From: Pseudomonadota bacterium
GTDB taxonomy: Bacteria; Pseudomonadota; Gammaproteobacteria; Steroidobacterales; Steroidobacteraceae
Length of the DNA stretch: 64,000 nt
Assembly (NCBI GenBank): GCA_023423935.1
Contig: JAFAEQ010000050.1
Span: 1-64,000 of the forward strand
Direction of reading: 5' to 3'
Shown: positions 1 through 9,160 of the stretch, one piece after another
Layout: each line of letters opens with the position of its first letter
How positions within the stretch are numbered: position 1 is the first letter of the stretch
Notes under the pieces: generated by a model
Told to the model about the DNA's origin: nothing
The model's database searches: none
What the model saw: only the letters and a program-made list of their open reading frames with translations
Position numbers and translations under genes: made by a program

Positions 1-51
1 CCCCGCCCTCCCTTGGCGCCAGGCACGCCCGCCATGACCGAGCGGGAGCGA

Positions 52-1020
52 TCAGTGCCCGGCAGCGGCATCTAACTGATCGAGATACTTGTCGGCATCG
101 AGTGCTGCCATGCAGCCGGTGCCGGCCGAGGTGATCGCCTGGCGATAGATGTGATCGGCGACGTCGCCGGCGGCGAACACACCGGGAATGCTCGTCTGAG
201 TCGCGTTGCCGTTCGTGCCGGAACGCACGACGAGATACCCGTTCTTCATTTCGAGCTGATCGGCGAAGAGCTGGGTGTTTGGCGCATGCCCCACCGCGAT
301 GAAGACGCCCGTGACATCCAGATCCTGTTTCAGGTGATTGTGCACGCCCGCGACGCGCAGTCCTGTCACGCCGCTGTCATCCCCAAGCACTTCATCCACG
401 GTGTGGTTCCAGAGGATCTTCACTTTGCCGTGCCGTTCCTTCTCGAACAGGTGATCCTGCAGGATCTTCTCCGAACGCAGCGAATCGCGCCGATGCACGA
501 GCGTCACATGCGAGGCGATGTTCGAAAGATAAAGCGCCTCTTCGACGGCCGTGTTGCCGCCGCCCACCACGGCCACCTTCTGGTTCTTGAAGAAGAATCC
601 ATCGCAGGTTGCGCAGGCAGACACGCCGCGTCCACGGAACGCCTCTTCGGACGGAAGGCCCAGATACTTCGCCGTCGCACCGGTCGCGATGATGAGCGCG
701 TCGCAGGTGTACGTGCCGCGATCGCCTTCGAGCCAGAACGGCCGTTTCGACAGATCCACGCGATTGATGTGATCGTTCAGCACTTCGGTGTTGAAGCGCT
801 CCGCATGCTTTCGCATCCGCTCCATCAGCCCCGGTCCGGTCAGTCCATGCGGATCGCCGGGCCAGTTATCGACTTCGGTGGTGGTCATGAGCTGACCGCC
901 TTCTTCGAGGCCTGTGATGAGCAGGGGCTTGCGGTTCGCGCGCGCGGCATAGACCGCAGCCGAATAGCCGGCGGGACCCGAGCCCAGAATGATGAGTCGG
1001 GAGTGCCGAGGGGTGCTCAT
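52..1020 (-). CDS. trxB: Thioredoxin-disulfide reductase
   Basis: Cytosolic FAD enzyme that passes electrons from NADPH to thioredoxin. The 322-residue protein has the low-molecular-weight family length. It shows the FAD-binding GSGPAG at residues 13-18, the redox-active CATC (Cys136/Cys139) and the NADPH-binding GGGNTA at 153-158. The C-terminal AAGDV segment is the usual second FAD contact. It is transcribed away from ftsK across about 470 bp, a common gammaproteobacterial neighbourhood. The stop is at the window edge side, so its downstream partner is unknown. Identity is secure. Confidence 0.97.
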   Translation of the reverse strand: MSTPRHSRLIILGSGPAGYSAAVYAARANRKPLLITGLEEGGQLMTTTEVDNWPGDPHGLTGPGLMERMRKHAERFNTEVLNDHINRVDLSKRPFWLEGDRGTYTCDALIIATGATAKYLGLPSEEAFRGRGVSACATCDGFFFKNQKVAVVGGGNTAVEEALYLSNIASHVTLVHRRDSLRSEKILQDHLFEKERHGKVKILWNHTVDEVLGDDSGVTGLRVAGVHNHLKQDLDVTGVFIAVGHAPNTQLFADQLEMKNGYLVVRSGTNGNATQTSIPGVFAAGDVADHIYRQAITSAGTGCMAALDADKYLDQLDAAAGH

Positions 1021-1490
1021 GTATCATCTACCTCCAGTAACTGCTGAGTGAATGCGGTCGCACGCGTTTGTAGGACGCGATCCGACGGGACTCTGCGGCC
1101 GGACTTACCGACTCGAGTACCGCGGCATTCGCATCGTGTGATCGATGGCTGCTCGGCTGAGCAGGCATCGTTGAACAGCGACGACTGACGGGCGAGGGCA
1201 GGCTTCGATCGCCGCGCGACGGAGCAATGGTAAGTAATGAACAAGGTGGCGGCAAAATAGACTGCTTCAATGTGGCTCATCGACGTCCCGAGGCGAGGTC
1301 CCGAGCGGGCCAGCAGGAACGATTGAGCTGCATCGAACGTCCAGTCGGCACGCCGTACTTTCGTTCCGCTCGACGTTTTGCGACGGCCTTCGAAATTACT
1401 TGAGATTCAGGCGATGCCGGCTTATTTATCAAGCATTTGCATGTATATTCTCAGCTGAATTGTAGTACGGTTTTCTTCCGAGAGTCTCTT
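1021..1490. other. Divergent trxB/ftsK intergenic region
   Basis: About 470 bp between two divergent genes. Short frames on the minus strand (1017-1280) have no recognisable product and look like chance. A weak promoter-like pair, TTGAGA at 1400-1405 and TATTTA at 1423-1428 with a 17-bp spacer, could serve ftsK. I see no RNA gene or repeat. Confidence 0.3.
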
Positions 1491-3830
1491 TTGGCAAGCA
1501 CAGCACCCACACGCGGCAGTTCCCGTAACGCGAGATCCGGCATGCAGCTCGGATCTACCGTCGTGCGCTCTTTGCGCGAGGGCGCATTGTGGGTGTTCGG
1601 TGCCGCAGCATTGATCGTGCTTGCTGCGCTCGTCACGTTCGATAGCAACGACCCTTCGTTTGCGACGACCGGTGAGCCTGGTCCTGTTTCGAACATCATC
1701 GGACCCTTCGGCGCGCAGTTGTCGGGATTGCTGGTGCTGCTGTTCGGCGGGCCCGCATTCCTGTTCCCGATCATGATCGGCTTCGCGGGTTGGCTGCTGT
1801 ATCAGGATCGCAGCAAGGAAGATTCGCAATCGCGAGCCACGCTCGCTTTTCGCGCGATGGGCTTCTTCATTACGCTCGTTACGAGTTGCGGTCTCGCGAC
1901 CTTGCATTTCGATGCGCCGACTTATCCGAACTCCGCTGGAGGTGTGCTCGGCGAATTCGCGGCCGGCGGGCTCGAACACTCATTGAGCTTTCTGGGCGCG
2001 ACGCTGCTGCTGTTGGCGCTCTGGCTTGCGGGCGTGTCGCTGTTCGCGGGCGTCTCCTGGATCGAAATCATGGACCGCGTGGGTCGTTGGACGCTCACAG
2101 GCTTCGAATGGGCTTCCGGAAAATTGAGTGATGCACGCGAGGTCAAAGCGGCGCGTGAAGTGAAGAAGGAACGTACCGAGGTCATCCGCGAGGAGCAGAA
2201 GCGGGTCGCCGCACGTCCACCACCCAAGATCGAGCCCGTCGCACCGAAAGTCGAAAAGAGCGAGCGTGTGGAGAAGGAGCGTCAGGTGGCGCTCTTCGAC
2301 AAGCCCACGTCGAAGGAGCTGCCCGCACTGCAGCTGCTCGACGATCCGGCCCCTCAGCAGGCGGCCTATTCCTCGGAAGCGCTCGAAGCCATGTCGCGGC
2401 TGGTCGAGCTCAAGTTGCGCGATTTCGGTATCGAGGCCGAAGTCGTGGAAGTGCATCCCGGCCCCGTCGTCACGCGCTTCGAGCTGCGTCCGGCGCCGGG
2501 CGTCAAGGTCAGCCAGATCACGAATCTCGCCAAGGATCTGGCGCGCGCCTTGTCAGCGATCAGCGTGCGCGTGGTCGAAGTCATCCCGGGCAAATCGACG
2601 GTCGGTCTCGAGATTCCCAATGAGAAGCGCGAGATGGTCACGCTCGGCGAGATCATCAAATCGAAGACCTACGACGAGATGAGCTCGCCGCTGGCGCTCG
2701 TGCTGGGCAAGGACATCGGCGGCCTGCCCGTCGTGGCGGATCTCGCTCGTATGCCGCACTTGCTGGTCGGCGGTACGACCGGATCGGGTAAATCCACCGC
2801 AGTCAACGCAATGGTGCTGTCGCTGCTCTACAAGTCGACGGCCGAGCATGTGCGTCTGATCATGATCGATCCGAAGATGCTGGAGCTTTCGGTCTACGAA
2901 GGCATTCCGCATCTGCTTGCGCCCGTCGTGACCGACATGAAGGAAGCGGCGAACGCGCTGCGCTGGTGTGTTGCGGAGATGGAGCGCAGATACCAGTTGA
3001 TGGCAGCGCTCGGCGTGAGAAACCTCGCCGGCTTCAATCGCAAGATCAAGGAGGCGGAGGAGGCGAAGACGCCGATTCGCGATCCATTGCTGATGAAGCA
3101 TCTCGGGCCGGAAGGCAAACCCGAAGACATCCCGCTGCTTGAGCCGCTGCCGTTCATCGTCGTGATCGTCGACGAGTTGGCCGACATGATGATGATCGTC
3201 GGCAAGAAGGTCGAAGAGCTCATAGCGCGTCTCGCTCAGAAAGCCCGTGCTTCCGGTATTCACCTGATTCTGGCCACGCAGCGTCCTTCGGTCGATGTGA
3301 TCACCGGTCTGATCAAGGCGAACATCCCGACGCGTATCGCCTTCCAGGTCTCCGCGAAGGTCGACTCGCGCACGATTCTCGATCAGATGGGTGCGGAGCA
3401 ACTGCTCGGTCATGGTGACATGCTGTTCCTGCAGCCCGGCACATCGGTTCCGGTGCGTGTGCACGGCGCGTTCGTTTCCGACGCGGAAGTGCATCGCGTC
3501 GTGGGTGCGCTCAAGAGCGCCGGTCCACCCACGTACGTGCAGGAGATTCTCGAGGGACCGAGCATGCCCATTCCGGGACTGCCGGGAGAAGGGCAGGACG
3601 GCGAAGGCGGCGATGGGGCCGATGGGGAGCAGGATCCGCTCTACGATCAGGCCGTACGCATCGTGCTCGAGAGCCGCAAGGCTTCGATCTCTGGCGTCCA
3701 GCGTCGTCTCAAGATCGGCTACAACCGCGCAGCTCGCATGATCGAAACCATGGAGAACGCAGGGCTCGTCGGACCTTTGCAGTCCAATGGCTCGCGCGAG
3801 GTGCTTGCGCCGGCTCCTGCGGAAGATTGA
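1491..3830 (+). CDS. ftsK: DNA translocase FtsK
   Basis: Septum-anchored, ATP-driven dsDNA pump that clears the chromosome terminus and activates XerCD at dif. Visible in order: an N-terminal four-helix membrane domain, a short charged linker of about 100 residues, the alpha/beta motor with Walker A GGTTGSGKS (about 427-435) and Walker B IVIVDELADM (about 555-563), and the C-terminal winged-helix gamma domain that reads KOPS sequences. I chose the TTG at 1491 because GAGAG lies about 6 nt upstream. A TTG at 1437 and an ATG at 1542 are also in frame. It is first in a run with lolA, a VanZ gene, rarA and serS. The linker is short compared with E. coli FtsK, as in many SpoIIIE-length homologues. 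Confidence 0.95.
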   Translation: MASTAPTRGSSRNARSGMQLGSTVVRSLREGALWVFGAAALIVLAALVTFDSNDPSFATTGEPGPVSNIIGPFGAQLSGLLVLLFGGPAFLFPIMIGFAGWLLYQDRSKEDSQSRATLAFRAMGFFITLVTSCGLATLHFDAPTYPNSAGGVLGEFAAGGLEHSLSFLGATLLLLALWLAGVSLFAGVSWIEIMDRVGRWTLTGFEWASGKLSDAREVKAAREVKKERTEVIREEQKRVAARPPPKIEPVAPKVEKSERVEKERQVALFDKPTSKELPALQLLDDPAPQQAAYSSEALEAMSRLVELKLRDFGIEAEVVEVHPGPVVTRFELRPAPGVKVSQITNLAKDLARALSAISVRVVEVIPGKSTVGLEIPNEKREMVTLGEIIKSKTYDEMSSPLALVLGKDIGGLPVVADLARMPHLLVGGTTGSGKSTAVNAMVLSLLYKSTAEHVRLIMIDPKMLELSVYEGIPHLLAPVVTDMKEAANALRWCVAEMERRYQLMAALGVRNLAGFNRKIKEAEEAKTPIRDPLLMKHLGPEGKPEDIPLLEPLPFIVVIVDELADMMMIVGKKVEELIARLAQKARASGIHLILATQRPSVDVITGLIKANIPTRIAFQVSAKVDSRTILDQMGAEQLLGHGDMLFLQPGTSVPVRVHGAFVSDAEVHRVVGALKSAGPPTYVQEILEGPSMPIPGLPGEGQDGEGGDGADGEQDPLYDQAVRIVLESRKASISGVQRRLKIGYNRAARMIETMENAGLVGPLQSNGSREVLAPAPAED

Positions 3831-3846
3831 GGCGGAAAGACACCCC

Positions 3847-4512
3847 ATGCGTGGACTCAGTGTGACTGCACGCGCCGTCGTGGCGCTGATCGTTTTCGTC
3901 GTGCCCTGGGCCGTGTTCGGTGCCGGGAACGATGAAGGCATGCAGAAGGTCGAGCGCTTCATTGCGAATCTGCAGACCCTGCAGGCGGACTTCAAACAGA
4001 CGCTCACCGACAGCCGTGGTCAGGTCACCGATCAGTCGAGCGGGACACTCGCCATTCAGCGACCCAATCGTTTCCGCTGGGACTATCGCTCACCGCACGA
4101 GCAGCTCATCGTCGCTGACGGCTCGCGCATCTGGCTGTACGACGCGGATCTCGAGCAGGTGACCGTGCGCAAGCTGGATACGTCGCTCTCCGCAACGCCA
4201 GCCATGCTGCTGAGTGGCGAAGGCAAGCTCGCGGACAACTTCACTGTCACCGAGTCCTCGCGCGATGCGAATGCGCAGTGGGTGATGATGGAGCCCAAGC
4301 GCAGCGACACCGATTTCAAATGGGTGCGTCTCGGATTCTCGGGTGACGCACTCAAGTTCATGCAGCTTGCCGACAAGCTGGGTCAGATCACGACGCTCGA
4401 GTTCAACAACGTGCAGAGAAACATCCGGATCGATGCTTCCCGCTTCGAGTTCAAACCACCGGCAGGCGCCGATGTGATTGGCGAAGCACAGACTGCAGGC
4501 GAGAAGCGCTGA
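3847..4512 (+). CDS. lolA: Outer-membrane lipoprotein carrier LolA
   Basis: Periplasmic chaperone that accepts lipoproteins from LolCDE and hands them to LolB at the outer membrane. The 221-residue product begins with a clear signal peptide (hydrophobic run about residues 8-25) and continues into the LolA open barrel, with the family-typical motif about losing and binding hydrophobic acyl groups (QTLQADFKQTLTDS near the N-terminus, RPNRFRWDY afterwards). The ATG at 3847 is preferred over an upstream in-frame start at 3787 because it gives the signal peptide and has a purine-rich GGCGGAAAG upstream. It follows ftsK by 16 bp and overlaps the next start by 1 bp. Confidence 0.93.
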   Translation: MRGLSVTARAVVALIVFVVPWAVFGAGNDEGMQKVERFIANLQTLQADFKQTLTDSRGQVTDQSSGTLAIQRPNRFRWDYRSPHEQLIVADGSRIWLYDADLEQVTVRKLDTSLSATPAMLLSGEGKLADNFTVTESSRDANAQWVMMEPKRSDTDFKWVRLGFSGDALKFMQLADKLGQITTLEFNNVQRNIRIDASRFEFKPPAGADVIGEAQTAGEKR

Positions 4513-4913
4513 TGCTCGAATTGAAGCATCGCAAAGCCTGGCTGATCGGCGGCTGGGCACTGGTAATGGCTGCCGTCGTCGTCTGCCTGGTCCCGGGTCG
4601 TGAATTGCCCAACACGGGCATCGGTGACAAGTGGGAGCACTTCATCTGTTACGGCGTGCTCACGACGTACTTCGCAGGTCTGTATCCGCGGTCGAGCTAC
4701 TGGAAGATTGCGCTCGCCTTACTGGCAATGGGCATCGGCATCGAGTTCGCGCAGGGCGCGATGAAGCTCGGACGCAGTGCGGATGTGCGCGATGTGATGG
4801 CGAACAGTATCGGGATCGTGCTGGGTCTGGTCGTCTCGTGGGCGGGCCTGGGCCGCTGGGCACAAACGATCGCTTCGTGGACAGGTCGCCGTGAGCCCGC
4901 AAGGATCGACTGA
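4512..4913 (+). CDS. VanZ-like family membrane protein
   Basis: Small integral membrane protein of 133 residues with about four hydrophobic segments. The family hallmark region is present: DKWEHF in the first periplasmic/cytoplasmic loop, then GIEFAQ and a DVRDVMANSIG stretch. VanZ-like proteins are widespread, and only the enterococcal VanZ has a known effect (teicoplanin tolerance). The molecular role of this chromosomal type is unknown. The start overlaps the lolA stop (ATG inside TGATG), and the end overlaps the rarA start by about 23 bp, so it is likely translationally coupled inside the ftsK-serS run. Confidence 0.8.
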   Translation: MLELKHRKAWLIGGWALVMAAVVVCLVPGRELPNTGIGDKWEHFICYGVLTTYFAGLYPRSSYWKIALALLAMGIGIEFAQGAMKLGRSADVRDVMANSIGIVLGLVVSWAGLGRWAQTIASWTGRREPARID

Positions 4914-6198
4914 TCTCGACCCGCGACCGCTGGCGGATCGACTGCGGCCGAGTTCGCTCGAGGATTACGTCGGGCAGTCGCACCTGCTAGGCGCCGGCAA
5001 GCCCTTGCGTCGCATGCTCGAAGGCGGACATCTGCATTCGATGATTCTGTGGGGTCCGCCGGGCACCGGCAAAACCACGCTCGCACGACTGGTCGCGCAT
5101 TCCTGCAACGCCGAGTTCATTGCATTGTCTGCCGTCATGGCCGGTGTGAAAGACATTCGTGCGGCAGCCGAACGTGCCGCCTCAGCGCGTGCGGAGTCCG
5201 GCCGCAGAACTGTGCTGTTCCTCGATGAGGTTCATCGCTTCAACAAAGCCCAGCAGGATGCCTTCTTGCCTTGGGTCGAGGATGGCACCCTGGTATTCAT
5301 TGGGGCGACGACCGAGAACCCATCGTTCGAGTTGAACAACGCGTTGCTCTCGCGTGCGCGCGTATACGTGCTGCGCTCATTGACGCAGTCCGATCTGCGC
5401 GGTGTGCTCGAACGGGCGCTCGTGAAACTCGATACGTCCGTGCAGATCGATGACAAGGCGCTGGATCTGATCGCGAATGCGGCGGACGGCGATGCACGCC
5501 GCGCACTGAACATGCTCGAGCTGGCGCTTGATCTGGCAGCCGCCAATGAGCCCGCTTTGCTGAGTGAGCCGATCGCGAACGAAGTGGCGGCAGGTGGATT
5601 GCGTCGATTCGACAAGCAGGGGGAAGCCTTCTACGACCAGATCTCGGCGCTGCACAAATCGGTGCGCGGATCGGATCCGGACGGAGCGCTGTATTGGCTG
5701 TGCCGGATGCTCGATGGCGGTTGCGATCCGCGCTACATCGCGCGTCGCGTGCTGCGAATGGCCTCCGAAGACATCGGCAACGCGGATCCGCGAGGGCTCA
5801 CGATGTCTCTCGAGGCGTGCGAGGTTTACGAGCGTCTCGGCAGTCCCGAAGGCGAGCTTGCGATTGCCCAGGCGGTGGTCTTCCTTGCCTGTACCGCGAA
5901 AAGCAACGCGGTCTACGTCGCGTTCGGCGAAGCGATGCAGGACGCGAAGGCGAACGGCTCCCTCGATGTGCCGCTGCATCTGCGCAATGCGCCGACGAAG
6001 CTGATGAAGCAGCTCGGTTACGGCAAGAACTATCGGTACGCGCACAACGAGCCGGAAGCCTATGCTGCAGGGGAAAAATACTTCCCCGATGAAATGGAGC
6101 CGCAGCAGTACTACCGTCCTGTGCCGCGCGGTCTCGAGATCAAGATTGGCGAGGCACTACAGCGCCGCAAAGATGCAAAGAAGGGTTCGGGCTCGTAG
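4891..6198 (+). CDS. rarA: Replication-associated recombination protein A (AAA+ ATPase)
   Basis: AAA+ ATPase of the RarA/MgsA/WRNIP1 family, acting at stalled replication forks and related to clamp-loader subunits. The 435-residue length matches the family. Walker A is GPPGTGKTT at 55-63 and Walker B is FLDEVHRF around 110-117. An arginine-finger/sensor region follows, and the C-terminal MgsA-type domain contains the GGCDPRYIARR motif. The start codon GTG at 4891 lies inside the preceding VanZ gene. Position between lolA and serS is conserved in many gammaproteobacteria. Confidence 0.95.
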   Translation: MSPQGSTDLDPRPLADRLRPSSLEDYVGQSHLLGAGKPLRRMLEGGHLHSMILWGPPGTGKTTLARLVAHSCNAEFIALSAVMAGVKDIRAAAERAASARAESGRRTVLFLDEVHRFNKAQQDAFLPWVEDGTLVFIGATTENPSFELNNALLSRARVYVLRSLTQSDLRGVLERALVKLDTSVQIDDKALDLIANAADGDARRALNMLELALDLAAANEPALLSEPIANEVAAGGLRRFDKQGEAFYDQISALHKSVRGSDPDGALYWLCRMLDGGCDPRYIARRVLRMASEDIGNADPRGLTMSLEACEVYERLGSPEGELAIAQAVVFLACTAKSNAVYVAFGEAMQDAKANGSLDVPLHLRNAPTKLMKQLGYGKNYRYAHNEPEAYAAGEKYFPDEMEPQQYYRPVPRGLEIKIGEALQRRKDAKKGSGS

Positions 6199-6277
6199 CG
6201 CCCTGATCAAGCTGAAGGCATTTTGCTACTCTCTTTCATCCGCCCTTTTCACCACTCATTAGTCATTAACGTTCCCC

Positions 6278-7558
6278 ATGCTCGATCCCAAGCTGTTGCG
6301 TTCCGATCCTGCCGCCGTTGCTGCCAACCTGGCCCGCCGCGGGTTCAAGCTCGATGTCGAGCGGTTGGGCTCGCTCGAGGAGACGCGTCGCAAGTGGCAG
6401 TTGCGCGTCGATGAGCTGCGTAACGAACGTAACGTTCACGCGAAGTCGGTGGGGAAGGCAAAAGCGCAAGGACAGGACATTGCTCCGCTGCTGAAGCAGG
6501 TGGAAACGCTCGGTGAGGAATTGGCCGCCGCGGAATCGGAGCTCACGAAAGTGCAGTCCGAGCTCGATGAGATCACGCTGGGCATCCCGAATCTCCTGAA
6601 CGAGTCCGTGCCGGAAGGTCGCGACGAGTCCGCCAATGTGGAAGTGCGACGCTGGGGCGAGCCACGCACGTTCGATTTCAAGCCGCGCGATCATGTCGAG
6701 ATCGGCGAGTCGCTGAAGCAGATCGACTTCGCAGCGGCGGGCAAGATCTCGGGCGCGAGATTCTCGGTATTGAGCGGTCCGATCGCGCGACTGCAGCGCG
6801 CATTGATCCAGTTCATGCTCGATCTGCATACAGGCGAGCACGGCTATCGCGAGCTTTATGTCCCATATCTGGTGAATGCGCAGTCGATGACGGGCACCGG
6901 CCAGCTGCCGAAGTTCGAAGCAGACCTGTTTGCGGTGCAGGGCGAACACAAGCTGTATCTGATCCCAACCGCTGAAGTGCCGATCACGAACCTGGTCCGC
7001 GACACGATTGTCGATGCGGCCGAGCTGCCGTTGCGATTCGTCGCCCACACACCGTGCTTCCGCTCGGAGGCGGGCTCCTACGGCAAAGACACGCGCGGCA
7101 TGATTCGTCAGCATCAGTTCGAGAAAGTGGAGCTCGTGCACATCGCACGTCCGCAGGATTCGTATGCCGAGCATGAGCTGCTCACGAAGAACGCGGAGGA
7201 AGTGCTGAAGCGGCTAGAGCTGCCGTATCGAGTCGTCGCGCTGTGCGCAGGCGACATCGGGTTCGGATCCGCGAAGACCTACGATCTGGAAGTCTGGCTG
7301 CCGGGGCAGAGCGCCTATCGCGAGATTTCGTCGTGCTCCAACTTCGAGGCGTTCCAGGCGCGCCGCATGCAAGCCCGCTGGCGCAACCCGGAAACGGGTA
7401 AGCCCGAGCCGCTGCACACGTTGAATGGCTCCGGCGTGGCCGCCGGACGCGCGCTCGTCGCCATTTTGGAGAACTATCAGCAGCAGGACGGCAGCGTGGT
7501 CGTGCCCGAGGTCTTGAGGAAATACATGGGCGGGATCGAAGTCATTCAGAGAGCCTGA
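6278..7558 (+). CDS. serS: Seryl-tRNA synthetase
   Basis: Class II aminoacyl-tRNA synthetase that charges tRNA-Ser and selenocysteine tRNA. The 426-residue protein has the N-terminal coiled-coil arm (about residues 30-100, rich in Lys/Glu) that grips the long variable arm of tRNA-Ser. Motif 2 lies around FRSEAGSYGKDTRG, and motif 3 with the GSGVAAGRAL run is near the C-terminus. An 80-bp gap separates it from rarA, and a strong terminator follows. A tRNA-Ser gene lies 1.4 kb downstream, probably coincidental. Confidence 0.98.
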   Translation: MLDPKLLRSDPAAVAANLARRGFKLDVERLGSLEETRRKWQLRVDELRNERNVHAKSVGKAKAQGQDIAPLLKQVETLGEELAAAESELTKVQSELDEITLGIPNLLNESVPEGRDESANVEVRRWGEPRTFDFKPRDHVEIGESLKQIDFAAAGKISGARFSVLSGPIARLQRALIQFMLDLHTGEHGYRELYVPYLVNAQSMTGTGQLPKFEADLFAVQGEHKLYLIPTAEVPITNLVRDTIVDAAELPLRFVAHTPCFRSEAGSYGKDTRGMIRQHQFEKVELVHIARPQDSYAEHELLTKNAEEVLKRLELPYRVVALCAGDIGFGSAKTYDLEVWLPGQSAYREISSCSNFEAFQARRMQARWRNPETGKPEPLHTLNGSGVAAGRALVAILENYQQQDGSVVVPEVLRKYMGGIEVIQRA

Positions 7559-7625
7559 AGCTCAAGAGCCATGAGCTGACTCAGCGTTCGGCTCGGGTCC
7601 GCAAAGAGATAAAGAACTGCCAAAG

Positions 7626-7657
7626 AAAAAGGGCGCTGCAATCGCAGCGCCCTTTTT
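7626..7657. terminator. Bidirectional rho-independent terminator
   Basis: Perfect 9-bp GC-rich stem (GGGCGCTGC / GCAGCGCCC) with an AATC loop, flanked by five A and five T that extend the pairing to 14 bp. It lies between serS (+) and the Bax-inhibitor gene (-), which converge on it, so it can stop both transcripts. Confidence 0.93.
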
Positions 7658-7708
7658 CATTTCTGGGTCATTCCTGGGTCATTTCTGGCCCAAGCCACCG
7701 CTCTCGCA

Positions 7709-8380
7709 TCAATCGTCTGACGATGCGCCCAGCAGGTGCAGCAGGCTCAGGAACATGTTGTAGATGCTCACGTACAGCGTGATCGTCGCGGAGATGTAGT
7801 TCGTCTCACCGCCGCGCACGATGGCGCTGGTCTGATACAGCATCAGGCCGCCGCTCACGATCAGGAACAGACCCGAAACGACCAGCGACAGCGTGGGCAG
7901 GTTGAAGAAGAACGCAACGAGGCCCAGGACGAACGCGCCGATGGCGCCGATCATCAGAAAGCCGCCCATGAAGCTGAAGTCGCGCTTGCTCGTGATGGCA
8001 AAGGCCGAAAGGCCGAGGAACGCGACCGCCGTCGTGCCGAGTGCCGTCATGATGATCTGACCGCCGTGCGGCAGAGCATTGATGTACATGTTCAGGATCG
8101 GCCCGAGCGTGAGGCCCAGGAAGCCCGTCAGGGCGAACGTCCAAAGGATGCCCCAGCTGCTGTTCTGGGTCTTCGTGACCGCAAAGAGCAGCCCGAAATA
8201 GATGAGGATGGTGAACAGACCGAACGACGGCAGATTCAACGCCATCGACACGCCTGCCATCGCCGCGCTGAACAACAGCGTTGCGCCCAGCAGCATGTAG
8301 GTGTTCCGGAGAACCTTGTTGGTCGCCAGCGCCGAGCCGCGTACCGCGGTCGAAGTGGCATGTGCCGGATAGTTCTGCAT
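7709..8380 (-). CDS. Bax inhibitor-1/YccA (TMBIM) family membrane protein
   Basis: Seven-helix integral membrane protein of 223 residues. It has the BI-1 pattern: a short cytosolic N-terminus, six or more closely spaced hydrophobic helices and a C-terminal segment containing YVSIYNMFLSLLHLLG. In E. coli the relatives YccA and YbhL bind FtsH or are of unknown function; some bacterial members conduct Ca2+. The start is set at 8380 because AGGAG sits about 8 nt upstream. The longer frame to 8464 adds an Arg-rich extension with no support. It converges on serS. Confidence 0.92.
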   Translation of the reverse strand: MQNYPAHATSTAVRGSALATNKVLRNTYMLLGATLLFSAAMAGVSMALNLPSFGLFTILIYFGLLFAVTKTQNSSWGILWTFALTGFLGLTLGPILNMYINALPHGGQIIMTALGTTAVAFLGLSAFAITSKRDFSFMGGFLMIGAIGAFVLGLVAFFFNLPTLSLVVSGLFLIVSGGLMLYQTSAIVRGGETNYISATITLYVSIYNMFLSLLHLLGASSDD

Positions 8381-8644
8381 CTGAGCGAATCTCCTGAAGT
8401 TGATCTCGCGCCCTACAGCGCGCAATTTGGACCGCAGCGACCGTCGCAAGTTCGCGCCAGTCATTGAAGTCGTGGGATTCTAACCACGTGCAGCCACGCG
8501 CTGTCTACGAGTTCGCTCCTTTGGGGTAATTTCTGCAGAATCAATGCTCTCAGGCTTGTTCTGACGAGGCGGAATCGGGAGAATGCGCGGCCCCTGAAAG
8601 CCTGCTAGCCCACTAGGCTCTAGCTGCTAGCCAGATCGAAGAGT

Positions 8645-8663
8645 CGAGAGGTGGCGGGGCGGT
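8645..8663 (+). repeat. Possible degraded third copy of tRNA-Ser 5' end
   Basis: The stretch CGAGAGGTGGCGGGGCGGT matches the first 19 nt of the tRNA-Ser gene with three differences. It lies 171 bp before the next copy, close to the 178-bp spacing of the two clear copies. It is short, so chance is possible. Confidence 0.3.
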
Positions 8664-8714
8664 CAGCCGGTCCTCATCGATCCTTTGAGCGTTAGGAACG
8701 ACGCAGGAAGTTAG

Positions 8715-8852
8715 AGGCTTCGGTGTGTCGCCGCAGCGGGGCCGAGCACAGGAAGTGCGGAGTCAAACCGGAGGGATAGCGGTTTAGTCAGATCGAGCGG
8801 TGCAGAACAGAATTCGGAGAGGTGGCAGAGCGGTTGAATGCACCGGTCTTGA
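8715..8852 (+). repeat. First copy of a tandem duplication: upstream region plus 5' half of tRNA-Ser
   Basis: This stretch is repeated at about 8894-9030 with roughly 85% identity over about 138 bp. The final 37 nt (8816-8852) are identical to the first 37 nt of the intact tRNA-Ser(UGA), from the acceptor 5' strand through the D-arm to the anticodon UGA. The sequence then departs from the tRNA completely, so this copy cannot fold as a tRNA. Confidence 0.85.
8816..8852 (+). pseudogene. Truncated tRNA-Ser (5' half only)
   Basis: Exact copy of tRNA-Ser(UGA) nucleotides 1-37 with no 3' half. It is followed directly by an 8-bp perfect hairpin (CCAGATCG / CGATCTGG, 8853-8875) in place of the anticodon 3' strand, variable arm, T-arm and acceptor 3' strand. 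If transcribed it would give a tRNA half capped by a hairpin rather than a tRNA. Confidence 0.8.
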
Positions 8853-8875
8853 CCAGATCGCCGGGAGCGATCTGG
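8853..8875 (+). other. Perfect hairpin directly after the tRNA-Ser fragment
   Basis: CCAGATCG and CGATCTGG pair over 8 bp around the loop CCGGGAG. There is no U-run after it, so it is not a classical terminator, but it could stabilise the 3' end of a short transcript. Confidence 0.6.
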
Positions 8876-8993
8876 AACGACCAGCGAATCCGAAGGCTTC
8901 GATGTGTCGGCCCCAACGGGGCGGAGCACAGGGAAGTGCGGAGTCAAGCCGGCGGGCTAGCCGGTTTGCAAAGAGCGGTGCGGAACAGAATGC

Positions 8994-9083
<90 letters not shown>

Positions 9084-9094
9084 CAAACAAAGTA

Positions 9095-9118
9095 CCCGGC
9101 CAAGCGCCGGGTTTTTTT
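9095..9118 (+). terminator. Rho-independent terminator of tRNA-Ser
   Basis: Stem CCCGGC/GCCGGG with loop CAAGC, followed by seven T (9112-9118), starting 12 nt after the CCA end of the tRNA. Confidence 0.9.
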
Positions 9119-9127
9119 GTTTGTGGT

Positions 9128-9147
9128 GGTGGGATGAGAACCCACGG
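9128..9147 (-). repeat. Inverted copy of the tRNA-Ser T-arm
   Basis: Eighteen of 20 nt match the reverse complement of the T-arm region of tRNA-Ser (about 9054-9073), just past the terminator. A second 10-nt stretch GTGGGTTCGA, in direct orientation, follows at 9151-9160. Together they look like tRNA-derived debris from recombination at this site. Confidence 0.5.
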
Positions 9148-9160
9148 GTAGTGGGTTCGA

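Noticed and set aside
2553..4007. 484-residue open frame antisense to ftsK and lolA
   Set aside because: Same cause: the strong, well-identified genes on the + strand explain it.
7595..7630. CGCAAAGAGATAAAGAACTGCCAAAGA-like stretch after serS as a third repeat copy
   Set aside because: Only loosely similar to the arms after ureG and ureA and has no inverted partner.
8816..8880. Second complete tRNA-Ser gene
   Set aside because: Only the 5' half matches; there is no variable arm, T-arm or acceptor 3' strand.
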